The notes under the pieces: model-generated
Databases searched by the model: none
Told to the model about the DNA's origin: nothing
The model's input: the letters and a program-made list of their open reading frames with translations, nothing else
Part shown: piece after piece, positions 1-7,786 of the stretch
How positions within the stretch are numbered: position 1 is the first letter of the stretch
Layout of the letters: the number at the start of each line of letters is the position of its first letter
Translations under genes and position numbers: made by a program
NCBI GenBank assembly: GCA_902765305.1
Contig: CACWZI010000016.1
Coordinates: 1 to 36,288 of the forward strand
From: an uncultured Eubacteriales bacterium
GTDB lineage: Bacteria > Bacillota > Clostridia > Christensenellales > Aristaeellaceae
Length of the DNA stretch: 36,288 nt
Direction: 5' to 3'

Positions 1-42
1 GGACTAACTTCGTGTCGCCCTAAAGGACTAACTTCGTGTCGC
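1..42. repeat. Tandem copies of a 22-bp dispersed repeat
   Basis: Positions 1-18 and 21-42 carry two near-identical copies of a unit ending in CTTCGTGTCGC and beginning, in the complete copy, TAAAGGACTAA. A third copy with three changes lies at 16503-16524, between the CARF gene and hsdM. The unit has no coding capacity and no transposase beside it. It is probably a family of short dispersed intergenic repeats; the first copy is cut by the window edge. Confidence 0.6.
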
Positions 43-106
43 GGCAACCTGCCGCTACCGTTCCCAGCCGATAAGAATACCGTGGCGGCAGATTGCCGCT
101 GCTACA
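43..106. repeat. GC-rich palindromic (REP-like) repeats
   Basis: Two copies of a short GC-rich imperfect palindrome built on GCGGCA and TGCCGC halves lie at about 41-59 and 81-104. The same family recurs as a cluster at 7634-7782. Such units are usually transcribed intergenic hairpins. The rest of the left edge, 107-275, holds no gene that I can support. It does contain reiterated GTTCCCTGTT-type sequence at about 188-221. Confidence 0.55.
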
Positions 107-187
107 GGGCCTTCAGGGATTCTATACTTCATTTTCGTCACGGGAACGTTCCCTTCGTTCTGGCTGCAACATTCCGTGCGCGGCTTT

Positions 188-221
188 TCCTGTTCCCTGT
201 TGACTGTTCCCTGTTCCCTTT
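188..221. repeat. Low-complexity GTTCCCTGTT reiterations
   Basis: The heptamer-like unit CTGTTCCC/TGTTCCC is repeated imperfectly about three times. It lies downstream of the ABC exporter gene that ends at 276. A different low-complexity run, GGTTTTAG, is found at the opposite end of the window. No coding function is evident. Confidence 0.5.
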
Positions 222-275
222 GTACTACTCTCTGCTTTTCCACCAACAGATCGACAAATCAGTATTTTACTTTCA

Positions 276-2126
276 TCAGGTCAATTCGCTCTTGCCGGTA
301 TACAGCTCGTAATACCTGCCCTTCATGGCCAGCAAATCGTCGTGGTCGCCGCGCTCGATGATCTCGCCGTTTTCCAGCACCATGATGGCGTCGGCGTTGC
401 GCACGGTGGACAGGCGGTGGGCGATCACGAAGGTGGTGCGGGTCTTCATCAGCTGGTCCATGCCCTCCTCGATGTGCCGCTCGGTGCGGGTATCGACGGA
501 GGACGTGGCCTCGTCCAGCACCAGGATCGGGGCCTTGCTGATGGCCGCCCGGGCGATGTTCAGAAGCTGCCGCTGGCCCTGGGACAGGTTCGCGCCGTCG
601 CCCTCGATCATCGTATCGTACCCGTCGGACAGCCGCCGGATGAAGCTGTCGGCGCTGGCGGTCTTCGCCGCGGCGATGACCTCCTCGTCGGTGGCGTCCA
701 GCCGGCCATAGCGGATATTCTCCATCACCGTTCCGGTGAACAGGTGGGTGTCCTGGAGCACCATGGCGATATTCCTGCGCAGGTAGCTCTTGGGCATGTC
801 CATGATGTCGATGCCGTCGATGGTGATTTTGCCGGAATCGATGTCGTAGAAGCGGTTCAACAGGTTGGTGATGGTGGTCTTGCCCGCGCCGGTGGAGCCC
901 ACAAAGGCGATCTTCTGGCCCGGCTTGGCGTACAGGCTGATGTGCTTCAGCACCGTCTTTTCCGGCACATAGCCGAAGCTGACGTCTTCCAGGATCACAT
1001 GGCCCTCCAGCTTATCGGGCACTTGGATCCCGCTCGCCTCCAGGGCCTCGGGTTCCTTGTCCATCATGGTAAATACCCGCTCCGCGCCGGCCAGGGCCGA
1101 GAAGATCGTCGCCATCTGCTGGGAGATCTCGTTGATCGGCCGGGAGAACTGGCGGGAGTAGTTGACGAATATCGCCAGGCCGCCCACGTCGAAGCGACCC
1201 AGGGCACACAGCACGCCGCCGATGCCCGCGGTGAGGGCGTAGCTGATCTGGGTGGTGTTGCCCATGATCGGCCCCATGATGCCGCCGAAGAACATGGCCT
1301 TCTCCTGCTTGTGGCGAAGGTCGTCGTTCAACTGGTCAAATTCGGCCACGCATTCGGCTTCGTGGTTGAATACCTTGACCACCTTCTGGCCCGCCACGGA
1401 TTCCTCGATGTAGCCGTTGGCCGCGCCGAGGGCCGCCTGCTGGGCGGAATAGTACTTCCGGCTCTTGCCGATGATGAATCGGCTGCCCGCGATGAATATG
1501 GGGATGAACACCAGCGTGATCAACGTCAGCCAGATGTTGGTATAGATCATCATCGCCAGCGTGCCCACCAGGTTGATGATGCCGGAGACCATGCTGATCA
1601 GCGACTGGTCCAGCATCTGGCCGATGTTGTCCACGTCGTTGGTGAAGCGGCTCATCAGCTCGCCGGTGGTCTGGCTGTCGTGGAAGCGCAGGGGCAGTCG
1701 CTCGATGCGGGTGAACAGGTCGTCGCGTATGTTCTGTATGGCGTTGCGGGACACCCCGATCATCAGCTTCGACTGCATCAGCTGTCCGAACACCGCGATC
1801 AGGTAGATGCCCGCCATGACGCCCAGCATCATCGCCAGGTAGGCCAGGCGATCCGCGGCGGCGGTGGAGGGGTCGGCGATGTGGTTGATCACCGGGCGCA
1901 GCACGTAGCCGGCGGCCAGGCTGGCCCCGGTGCTCAGCAGCATGCACAGCACCACCAACACCAGGCGGAACTTGTACGCGCCCACATAGGAGAGTATGCG
2001 CTTGATGGTTTCCCGGGAATTGGCGGGCTTGCCTTTGAAGTTGTTGGTGGCGGCCATCGGCCCGCGGTTGGAGGCCGCAGCCGTGCTGTTGTACTGCTTT
2101 TGCAGCGTTTCAAGATTTCTCGCCAT
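276..2126 (-). CDS. ABC exporter half-transporter, catalytically complete subunit
   Basis: This 616-residue protein has an N-terminal six-helix exporter domain (about residues 45-340) and a C-terminal nucleotide-binding domain. Visible motifs are Walker A GSTGAGKT near 413, signature LSQGQ near 518, Walker B ending LDEATS near 537, and the switch histidine in IAHRLS near 568. It therefore carries a full catalytic set. Its start codon overlaps the stop of the upstream exporter gene by one base (TGATG), so the two are translationally coupled. The pair fits heterodimeric multidrug exporters of the BmrCD/LmrCD type, working in the cytoplasmic membrane. The substrate cannot be read from sequence; drug or toxic peptide export is inferred from the linked MarR regulator. 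Confidence 0.93.
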   Translation of the reverse strand: MARNLETLQKQYNSTAAASNRGPMAATNNFKGKPANSRETIKRILSYVGAYKFRLVLVVLCMLLSTGASLAAGYVLRPVINHIADPSTAAADRLAYLAMMLGVMAGIYLIAVFGQLMQSKLMIGVSRNAIQNIRDDLFTRIERLPLRFHDSQTTGELMSRFTNDVDNIGQMLDQSLISMVSGIINLVGTLAMMIYTNIWLTLITLVFIPIFIAGSRFIIGKSRKYYSAQQAALGAANGYIEESVAGQKVVKVFNHEAECVAEFDQLNDDLRHKQEKAMFFGGIMGPIMGNTTQISYALTAGIGGVLCALGRFDVGGLAIFVNYSRQFSRPINEISQQMATIFSALAGAERVFTMMDKEPEALEASGIQVPDKLEGHVILEDVSFGYVPEKTVLKHISLYAKPGQKIAFVGSTGAGKTTITNLLNRFYDIDSGKITIDGIDIMDMPKSYLRRNIAMVLQDTHLFTGTVMENIRYGRLDATDEEVIAAAKTASADSFIRRLSDGYDTMIEGDGANLSQGQRQLLNIARAAISKAPILVLDEATSSVDTRTERHIEEGMDQLMKTRTTFVIAHRLSTVRNADAIMVLENGEIIERGDHDDLLAMKGRYYELYTGKSELT

Positions 2127-3892
2127 CAGTGGTTCCCCTCCTTCCCCGCTTCAGCGCCGTCCGAAGCCTGCTTGTCTTCCTTCACCTGGGAGCGATAGAT
2201 CTCCTGGTAGGCCTTGTTTGTCGCCAGCAGCTGGTCATGGGTGCCCACGCCGGTGATGGCGCCGTCGTCCATGACGACGATCATGTCCGCCTCCTGCACC
2301 GAGGAGATGCGCTGGGCGATGATCAGCTTGGTGGAGTCCTTCAATTCGTTGCGAAAGGCCTGGCGGATCGACGCCTCGGTAGCGGTGTCCACGGCGCTGG
2401 TGGAGTCGTCCAGTATCAGTATCCTCGGGTGCTTGAGCAGCGCGCGGGCGATGCACAGGCGCTGCTTCTGGCCGCCGGAGACGTTCGTGCCGCCCTGGTC
2501 CAGCTCGGTCTCGTAGCCCTTGGCAAAGGCGCGGATGAAGCCGTCGGCCTGGGCGCTGCGGGCCGCCTCGGTCATCTCTGCCTCGGTGGCGTTCTCGTCG
2601 CCCCAACGCAGGTTGTCGGCGATGGTGCCGGAGAACAGCACGTTCTTCTGGAGCACCATGCCCACGCCCTCGCGCAGGTGGACCAGGCTGTAATCCTTCA
2701 CGTCGATGCCGTCCACCAGTACCTGGCCTTCGTCCACGTCGTACAGCCGGGGGATCATCGACACCAGCGTGGTCTTGCCGCAGCCGGTGGAGCCGATGAT
2801 GCCCACGGTCTCGCCCGCGCCGATCTTCAGGTTGATGTCGCTGAGCACCCTGTGCTCGCTGGTTTTATAGTAGCGGAAGGATACGTGCCGGAACTCGATC
2901 TCGCCCCGCTGCACCCGGGCGTCCTTGTGGGCGGCGTTTTCGTCGGACAGGTCGATCTTCTCCTGCATGACCTCCTTCACGCGGCGGGAGGACGCCAGCG
3001 CGCGGGAGCTGTTCATAAAAAGCATGGACAGCATCATCAGCGACATCAATATCTGTGTGATGTAGGTCAGGAAGGCCGAGAAGTCTCCCACGGGCATGTC
3101 CCCGGCGATGACCTGCTTGCCGCCGAACCACACCACCGCCAGCGACGTGAAGTTCATCAGCAGCATCATCAGCGGCAGCATGAATATCACCACGTTCAGA
3201 GCCCGCAGGGCGGCGTCCTTCAAGGCCCCGTTGGCCTCGCGGAACTTCTGGTCCTCCCGGTCCTCCCGCACGAAGGACTTGACCACGCGAATGTTGGTCA
3301 GGCTCTCCTGGATGCGGGAATTCAGGTGGTCGATCTTTTCCTGCATGATGGTGAAGCGGGGAAAGCCCGTGCGGATGACCACGAATTCGACGATCAGTAT
3401 GACCGGGATCGTCACCGCCAGCACCCGCGCCAGCTGGGGATTCATGGCGATGGCCATGATCAGCGCGCCGATCAGCATGCCGGGGGCCCGCAGGAACATG
3501 CGCAGCATCATGTTCACGAAGTTTTGCAGCTGCGTGATGTCGTTGGTCAGCCGCGTGACCAGCGAGCCGGTGGAATATTTATCGATGTTGGCGAAGGAGA
3601 ATTCCTGCACCTTGCCGTAGACGTCCCTGCGCAGGTCGGAGGCGAAGTTCACCGCGGCCTTCGCGCCGAACCAGGCGCCGCCCACGCCGCCGCCCATCAT
3701 CAGCACCGCCGTGAGGATCATCAGCAGGCAGGTGACGACGATGTAGCCCACGTTGTGGGTCTCCACGCCCACGTTCAGTATCTGGGAGTACAGCTTGGGC
3801 ATGACGATCTCGCCGACGACCTCCACGATCATGCACAGCGGTCCCAGGACAAAGTACTTCCAATAGGGCTTGACGTATTTGGACCATTTCAT
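2126..3892 (-). CDS. ABC exporter half-transporter, degenerate-site subunit
   Basis: This 588-residue protein has an exporter-type membrane domain (about 1-300) and a C-terminal ATPase domain. Walker A is GSTGCGKT near 369 and the signature is VSGGQKQ near 473. Walker B reads ILILDDSTS near 493, so the usual catalytic Glu is Asp. The H-loop reads IAQRIS near 525, so the switch His is Gln. Both changes are typical of one partner in heterodimeric exporters with one degenerate and one active ATP site. The partner is the gene at 276-2126. It starts 8 bases after the marR stop codon; the AAGGAG site overlaps the end of marR. Function as a multidrug exporter is inferred. Confidence 0.93.
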   Translation of the reverse strand: MKWSKYVKPYWKYFVLGPLCMIVEVVGEIVMPKLYSQILNVGVETHNVGYIVVTCLLMILTAVLMMGGGVGGAWFGAKAAVNFASDLRRDVYGKVQEFSFANIDKYSTGSLVTRLTNDITQLQNFVNMMLRMFLRAPGMLIGALIMAIAMNPQLARVLAVTIPVILIVEFVVIRTGFPRFTIMQEKIDHLNSRIQESLTNIRVVKSFVREDREDQKFREANGALKDAALRALNVVIFMLPLMMLLMNFTSLAVVWFGGKQVIAGDMPVGDFSAFLTYITQILMSLMMLSMLFMNSSRALASSRRVKEVMQEKIDLSDENAAHKDARVQRGEIEFRHVSFRYYKTSEHRVLSDINLKIGAGETVGIIGSTGCGKTTLVSMIPRLYDVDEGQVLVDGIDVKDYSLVHLREGVGMVLQKNVLFSGTIADNLRWGDENATEAEMTEAARSAQADGFIRAFAKGYETELDQGGTNVSGGQKQRLCIARALLKHPRILILDDSTSAVDTATEASIRQAFRNELKDSTKLIIAQRISSVQEADMIVVMDDGAITGVGTHDQLLATNKAYQEIYRSQVKEDKQASDGAEAGKEGNH

Positions 3893-3900
3893 GGCCGCGT

Positions 3901-4398
3901 TCAGCTCCTTTCAACCGGGTCGGGAACCGCTTCCCCCATCCCGCCCTTATCCATATTCGAGAGATTCGCCTTCAGCTTGTCCAGCAGCGCGCCGAGGGTC
4001 TGAAGCTCGCCTTCTGTCAACCCCTCGAACATCTGCTCCCCGATCTGTCTAAACACCGCCCTGCTGTCCTCCACCAGCTGCATGCCGGCGGCAGACACGC
4101 TGATTTCATTGCAGCGCCCGTCCGCACCGCTGGCCTTTTCCACCAGTCCGGCAGCGGTCATGGGCTTCAGCATCCGGGCGACGCAGGCGGGGCTGACATC
4201 CATGGCGTCTGCCAACTCCTTCTGGGAGGCGCTGCGTCCCAGGCCAGACAGCCGCATCAGCAGGCGGTGCTGGCTGTGATGCACGCCCATGCCGTCGATG
4301 CGCCGCTCCACGACCCTGTGGTGCAGGCGCATCGTGTGGATCAGGGCATCGATATCGGCCTTGATTCTCTGGGTGCGATCGTAGTCCGGTGAATCCAC
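3901..4398 (-). CDS. MarR-family transcriptional regulator
   Basis: This 165-residue protein has the winged-helix layout of MarR. A helical N-terminus is followed by a recognition segment (about residues 55-85, with SQKELADAMDVSPACVARML) and a wing with the DGR motif (DGRCNEISV), then a dimerising C-terminal helix pair. Translation starts at a GTG with AAGGAG seven bases upstream. It is the first gene of a marR-ABC-ABC operon. A near-perfect palindrome lies over its promoter, so it very probably represses its own operon and is released by a ligand. The ligand is unknown. Confidence 0.93.
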   Translation of the reverse strand: MDSPDYDRTQRIKADIDALIHTMRLHHRVVERRIDGMGVHHSQHRLLMRLSGLGRSASQKELADAMDVSPACVARMLKPMTAAGLVEKASGADGRCNEISVSAAGMQLVEDSRAVFRQIGEQMFEGLTEGELQTLGALLDKLKANLSNMDKGGMGEAVPDPVERS

Positions 4399-4430
4399 GT
4401 TTGCTCTCCTTCCAAACCATTAACAGGTTT

Positions 4431-4450
4431 ATCATTAACATGCTAATGAT
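4431..4450. promoter_or_regulatory. Palindromic MarR operator candidate
   Basis: A 20-bp inverted repeat with 18 of 20 positions symmetric: ATCATTA at 4431-4437, a central CATG, and TAATGAT at 4444-4450. It overlaps the -10 hexamer of the marR promoter by two bases and covers the likely transcription start. Size and symmetry match known MarR-family operators. Binding by the adjacent MarR protein is inferred. Confidence 0.8.
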
Positions 4451-4477
4451 TATAGCATCCCCCACCGATGTGGTCAA
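4449..4477 (-). promoter_or_regulatory. Promoter of the marR-ABC operon
   Basis: On the minus strand TTGACC (4472-4477) and a perfect TATAAT (4449-4454) are separated by exactly 17 bp. The palindromic operator at 4431-4450 overlaps the -10 box and the expected start of transcription. Confidence 0.85.
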
Positions 4478-4525
4478 GGGATAATCCATGCCGAAGGGAT
4501 TAAATTCCGATAAACATAAAGGTTA

Positions 4526-4554
4526 TTGCAATCGTCCAAATCCTATGATATAAT
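4526..4554 (+). promoter_or_regulatory. Promoter of the 44-residue ORF
   Basis: TTGCAA at 4526-4531 and TATAAT at 4549-4554 with a 17-bp spacer. It lies upstream of a GGGAGGG ribosome binding site and the small ORF at 4586. This supports the ORF being an expressed gene. Confidence 0.7.
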
Positions 4555-4585
4555 AGAAATGACCAAAGGAAGGGAGGGCAAGACA

Positions 4586-4720
4586 ATGAACATGCAGGAA
4601 GCGTCCCGCATCATTCTCGGCCTTCGCGCTGTGGGCTGGGACGACAAGTCCATCAACGATTTTATCCTTTGGATTGAGACCGGCGACGAACGATACAAGC
4701 CTACCGAGAAAAAGCAATAG
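4586..4720 (+). CDS. Small hypothetical protein, 44 aa
   Basis: I do not recognise a named family. The protein is short, soluble and mostly helical in appearance, with an LGLRAVGWDDKSINDFILWIE core and a charged C-terminus. I chose the ATG at 4586 because GGGAGGG lies seven bases upstream; an in-frame ATG at 4559 lacks a good site. The gene has its own promoter (4526-4554) and a hairpin right after its stop, so it is a monocistronic unit between two divergent or convergent neighbours. Function is unknown. Confidence 0.7.
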   Translation: MNMQEASRIILGLRAVGWDDKSINDFILWIETGDERYKPTEKKQ

Positions 4721-4726
4721 AACGAT

Positions 4727-4746
4727 TTCCCCGCGAAAGCGGGGAA
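4727..4746 (+). terminator. Hairpin after the small ORF
   Basis: Perfect 8-bp stem (TTCCCCGC with GCGGGGAA) closed by a GAAA tetraloop, starting six bases after the stop codon. The following bases are AT-rich but lack a clear T run, so it may stabilise the 3' end rather than terminate alone. Confidence 0.55.
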
Positions 4747-4821
4747 TAATAATGAATATTTATGCATATATTATTGATTATACGGAATACGCTTATGGTT
4801 TAGTCATTCATTAATTAAATA

Positions 4822-4852
4822 CCCCCTCAGCCTTGCGGCTGAAGGGGTTTTG
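4822..4852. terminator. Bidirectional terminator
   Basis: CCCCCTCAGCC at 4822-4832 pairs with GGCTGAAGGGG at 4837-4847 with one mismatch and a TTGC loop. TTTT follows on the plus strand and TATTTAATT on the minus strand. It lies between the convergent small ORF and EF-G-like gene and can serve both. Confidence 0.8.
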
Positions 4853-4869
4853 TCCATGGTAGAAAAGAA

Positions 4870-6951
4870 TTAATCGTCTTCCTCTTCCTCGGCCTTGTAG
4901 GCTTCGATGACCTTCTTGGCCTCGTTGGCGGGGACCTCCTCGTAACGCTCGAAGCGCATGGTGAAGGAGCCGCGGCCCTGGGTCATGGAGCGCAGGTCGG
5001 TGGCGTACTTGAACATCTCGGACAGCGGGGCCTCGCCCATGACGCGCTGCAGGTCGCCCACCTTCTCGGAACCGAGGATGCGGCCGCGGCGCTTGCTGAT
5101 GTCGCCGTAGATGTCGCCCACGTTGGCGTCGGGCACGTCCACCTCAACGTGGTAGATGGGCTCGAGGAGCACGGGGTTGGCGGTGGTCAGCTGCTTGAAG
5201 GCCAGGCGGGCCGCCGTCTTGAACGCCATTTCGGAGGAGTCGACCGGATGGTAGCCGCCGTCGTACAGCTCGGCGGTCAGGCCCACCACGGGGAAGCCGG
5301 CGAGCACGCCGTGCTTGATGTTATCGATCAGGCCCTTCTCAACAGCCGGGATGTACTGGCGCGGGACGGTGCCGCCCACGACGCTGTCGACAAAGTGGAA
5401 CTCGGTATCGTTCGGGTCCTCGTTGGGACGGAAGCGGATCTTGACGTCGCCGAACTGGCCATGGCCGCCGGACTGCTTCTTGTGGCGTCCCTGGACGTCG
5501 ATGGGCTTGCGGATGGACTCTCGGTACGGGATCCTGGGATCGCGCAGGTCGCATTCCACCTTGAACTTGCTGGCCAGCTTGGCGGCCACCACGTCTATGG
5601 ACATTTCGCCCAGGCCACTCAGCACGGACTCGGCGGTCTCGACGTTCTTTTCGACCTTGATGGTGGGATCTTCCTCCATCAGGCGGGCCAGGCCACTGAA
5701 GATCTTGTCTTCCTCACCGGCCTTCTTGGCATACACGGCCTTGCTGATGCAGGGGGCCGGGAAGTCCAGCTCGGGGAACTGCACCGGGTTGTTGGCGTCA
5801 CACAGGGTGTTGCCGGTGGCCACGGAGGTCAGCTTGGCCAGCGCGCACAGGTCGCCGGCATGGACCTTCTGGGTGCCGATCTGCTGCTTGCCTTTCAGGA
5901 AGTAGATGGTGCCGGGCTTCTCGGTCTTTTCGGCATTCACGTTGTACAGGGCGGTGCTGCCCTCCAGCACGCCGGAGGTGACCTTCATCAGGCTCAGCTT
6001 GCCCACGAAGGGGTCGGCCATGGTCTTGAACACATGGGCGGAGAAGGGCTCGCTGTCGGCGCAGACGCGCTCGACGGCCTCGCCGGTCTTGGGATTGGTG
6101 CCCGCGGTGACGGTGCCTTCCGGGGAGGGCATCAGGTCGACCACGTTGTCCAGCAGCTTGGCGATGCCCACGCGGCTGGCGGCGGAGCAGCAGACCACGG
6201 GCACGACGGTGCCGTCCAGTATGCCCTTGCGCAGGCCGGACATGACCTCGTCCTCGGTCAGCTCCTCGCCCTCGAGGTACTTCATCATCAGGTCGTCGTC
6301 GGCGCTGGCGGCGGCTTCGACCAGGGCCTCGTGGCACTTCTCGACCTCGGCCTCGACGGAGGCGGGGATGTCCACGGCCTTCAGGCCCTTGCCCTCGCCC
6401 ACAAACGCCTTCTTCTCCAGCAGGCAGGCCACGCCGGTGAACTTGCCGCCTTCGACGATGGGCACCTCGATGGGGGCCAGGTGGCTGCCGTACTTCTCGG
6501 TCAGGGCGTTCAGCACCTTGTCGAAGTTGGCGTTTTCCTGATCCATCTTAGTGATGACGATCATGCGGGAGGTGTGGGTCTTGTCGCAGATGGACCAGGC
6601 CTTTTCAGCGCCCACGTCCAAGCCGGAAACGGCGCCCACGACGATCAGCGCGCCTTCGCACACGTTCAGCGGGCCGACCTGCTCGCCGGCGAAATCGAAG
6701 TAGCCGGGAATATCCACCAGGTTCACCTTGCAGTTCTTCCACTCCAGCGGCGCCATGGCGGCCTGGAGGGAGATATGGCGCTTGACTTCCTCGGAGTCAT
6801 AGTCCATGGTGGCCTGTCCGTCCTCGACGCGGCCCTGGCGGTCGATGGCGCCGGCGCTGAACAGCAGCGCCTCAGCCAGCGTGGTCTTGCCGACGCTGCC
6901 ATGGCCGATGATGGATAGGTTGCGGATATTCTTGGCCAGATAATCTTTCAT
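4870..6951 (-). CDS. EF-G-like translational GTPase (EF-G2 type)
   Basis: At 693 residues it has the length and five-domain order of elongation factor G: GTPase domain first, then an OB-like domain II, domain III, a domain IV with SGGHGQFGDV, and domain V. The G motifs deviate. The P-loop is GHGSVGKT (16-23). The G3 motif is DIPGYFDF (80-87), with Tyr84 where EF-G has the catalytic His. G4 reads TKMD in place of NKMD. It ends in an acidic tail. These changes are known in EF-G paralogues of the EF-G2 kind, so it is probably not the main translocase. Its exact role (ribosome rescue, recycling or slow translocation) is open. It stands alone, not in a str operon. Confidence 0.85.
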   Translation of the reverse strand: MKDYLAKNIRNLSIIGHGSVGKTTLAEALLFSAGAIDRQGRVEDGQATMDYDSEEVKRHISLQAAMAPLEWKNCKVNLVDIPGYFDFAGEQVGPLNVCEGALIVVGAVSGLDVGAEKAWSICDKTHTSRMIVITKMDQENANFDKVLNALTEKYGSHLAPIEVPIVEGGKFTGVACLLEKKAFVGEGKGLKAVDIPASVEAEVEKCHEALVEAAASADDDLMMKYLEGEELTEDEVMSGLRKGILDGTVVPVVCCSAASRVGIAKLLDNVVDLMPSPEGTVTAGTNPKTGEAVERVCADSEPFSAHVFKTMADPFVGKLSLMKVTSGVLEGSTALYNVNAEKTEKPGTIYFLKGKQQIGTQKVHAGDLCALAKLTSVATGNTLCDANNPVQFPELDFPAPCISKAVYAKKAGEEDKIFSGLARLMEEDPTIKVEKNVETAESVLSGLGEMSIDVVAAKLASKFKVECDLRDPRIPYRESIRKPIDVQGRHKKQSGGHGQFGDVKIRFRPNEDPNDTEFHFVDSVVGGTVPRQYIPAVEKGLIDNIKHGVLAGFPVVGLTAELYDGGYHPVDSSEMAFKTAARLAFKQLTTANPVLLEPIYHVEVDVPDANVGDIYGDISKRRGRILGSEKVGDLQRVMGEAPLSEMFKYATDLRSMTQGRGSFTMRFERYEEVPANEAKKVIEAYKAEEEEDD

Positions 6952-7185
6952 AGCAGATTCCCCCTGTATGATTTATTACGCGCACAAGCGCAACGGATGG
7001 TTTACCCTATACGCGCTTATTTGCCATAGTATATACATTTTAACAGAAAAACGCACTTTTGAAAAGCCCCCCAAGCCATCTTTTTTTCATTTTGCAGGGA
7101 ATTTTATATTATAAAATGAAAAAGATATTAAAAACCCGTTGCAGTACGTGTTATTGCCCTTGCCAACGGGAGGCCGCCGTGTTAA

Positions 7186-7191
7186 TATAAT
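7186..7191 (+). promoter_or_regulatory. -10 box of the PPC-domain gene
   Basis: A perfect TATAAT lies 20 bases before the ATG, followed by AGGAGGG. No good -35 hexamer is seen at 16-18 bp; TTGCCA at 7160-7165 would need a 20-bp spacer. The rest of 6952-7185 is AT-rich upstream sequence for the two divergent genes and holds no other feature I can support. Confidence 0.5.
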
Positions 7192-7210
7192 GTTGTAGGA
7201 GGGCGTTGAC

Positions 7211-7624
7211 ATGGATTACAGACGGTTTTCCGACACCTATATCGTGCGCCTCGACCCTGGCGAAGACATCGTGGCGCAGCTGACCCTGCTGGCCGATCGG
7301 GAGGGCATCGGCCTGGCCGAGATCAACGGCCTCGGCGCGGTGGACGACTTCACCGTGGGCGTGTTCGACAGGGCCGAAAAGCGCTTCCTGCCGAACCGCT
7401 TCCAAGGGGCCTACGAGATCGTATCCCTGCACGGCACGCTCACCGACGGCCCTTATCTGCACCTGCACATGAGCGCCGGCAACGCAGGCGGCCACGTGCG
7501 CGGCGGCCACCTCACCCACGCCCGCGTCAGCGTCACCGCCGAGATCGTGGTGCGGGTCATCGAAGGGCGCGTAGGGCGTTATCACGACCCGGAACAGGGC
7601 CTGAACGTGATGACGTTTGATTGA
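7211..7624 (+). CDS. PPC/DUF296 domain protein
   Basis: This 137-residue protein is a single PPC domain (Plants and Prokaryotes Conserved, DUF296). Diagnostic segments are the [16 protein letters not shown] turn (about 37-52), the histidine pair in YLHLHMS (about 86-92) and the GGHLTHARV segment (about 101-109) leading to TAEIVV. Bacterial members are single-domain trimers annotated as DNA-binding, but their role is poorly known. The start is fixed by AGGAGGG eight bases upstream. It is monocistronic, with a cluster of palindromic repeats right after it. Confidence 0.88.
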   Translation: MDYRRFSDTYIVRLDPGEDIVAQLTLLADREGIGLAEINGLGAVDDFTVGVFDRAEKRFLPNRFQGAYEIVSLHGTLTDGPYLHLHMSAGNAGGHVRGGHLTHARVSVTAEIVVRVIEGRVGRYHDPEQGLNVMTFD

Positions 7625-7633
7625 TACCCCATC

Positions 7634-7782
7634 GTAGCGGCGGCAATCTGCCGCCACCGTCTCTCCGGTTGTGTCGGCGGCACCCTGCCGCCACCGTTCC
7701 CCCGTTTGCGCGAGGAAGGTGGCGGCAGGTTGCCGCCGCTACGTTATCCTGCGCCGCCATGGCGGCAGGTTGTCGCCGTAGC
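7634..7782. repeat. Cluster of four GC-rich palindromic repeats
   Basis: Four related units lie at about 7634-7659, 7673-7698, 7718-7742 and 7754-7782. Each pairs GGCGGCA with TGCCGCC around a 3-5 base centre, and several are flanked by GTAGC or GCTAC. The first two are in one orientation and the last two in the other. Each can fold into a strong hairpin. They fill the space between two convergent genes and probably act as terminators or mRNA 3' ends. The same family occurs at 41-104. Confidence 0.8.
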
Positions 7783-7786
7783 CCAT

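Noticed and set aside
342-2198. Very long open frames antisense to real genes (also 2129-4003, 5149-6918, 9021-12113, 15683-17722, 33241-35199)
   Set aside because: They mirror well-supported genes on the other strand. Their translations are rich in His, Gly, Val and Gln with no domain. High GC content at third positions explains the lack of stops.
7634-7782. CRISPR-like array of repeats
   Set aside because: The units are inverted relative to one another, differ in sequence, and have spacers of unequal and very short length. No cas genes are present anywhere in the window.
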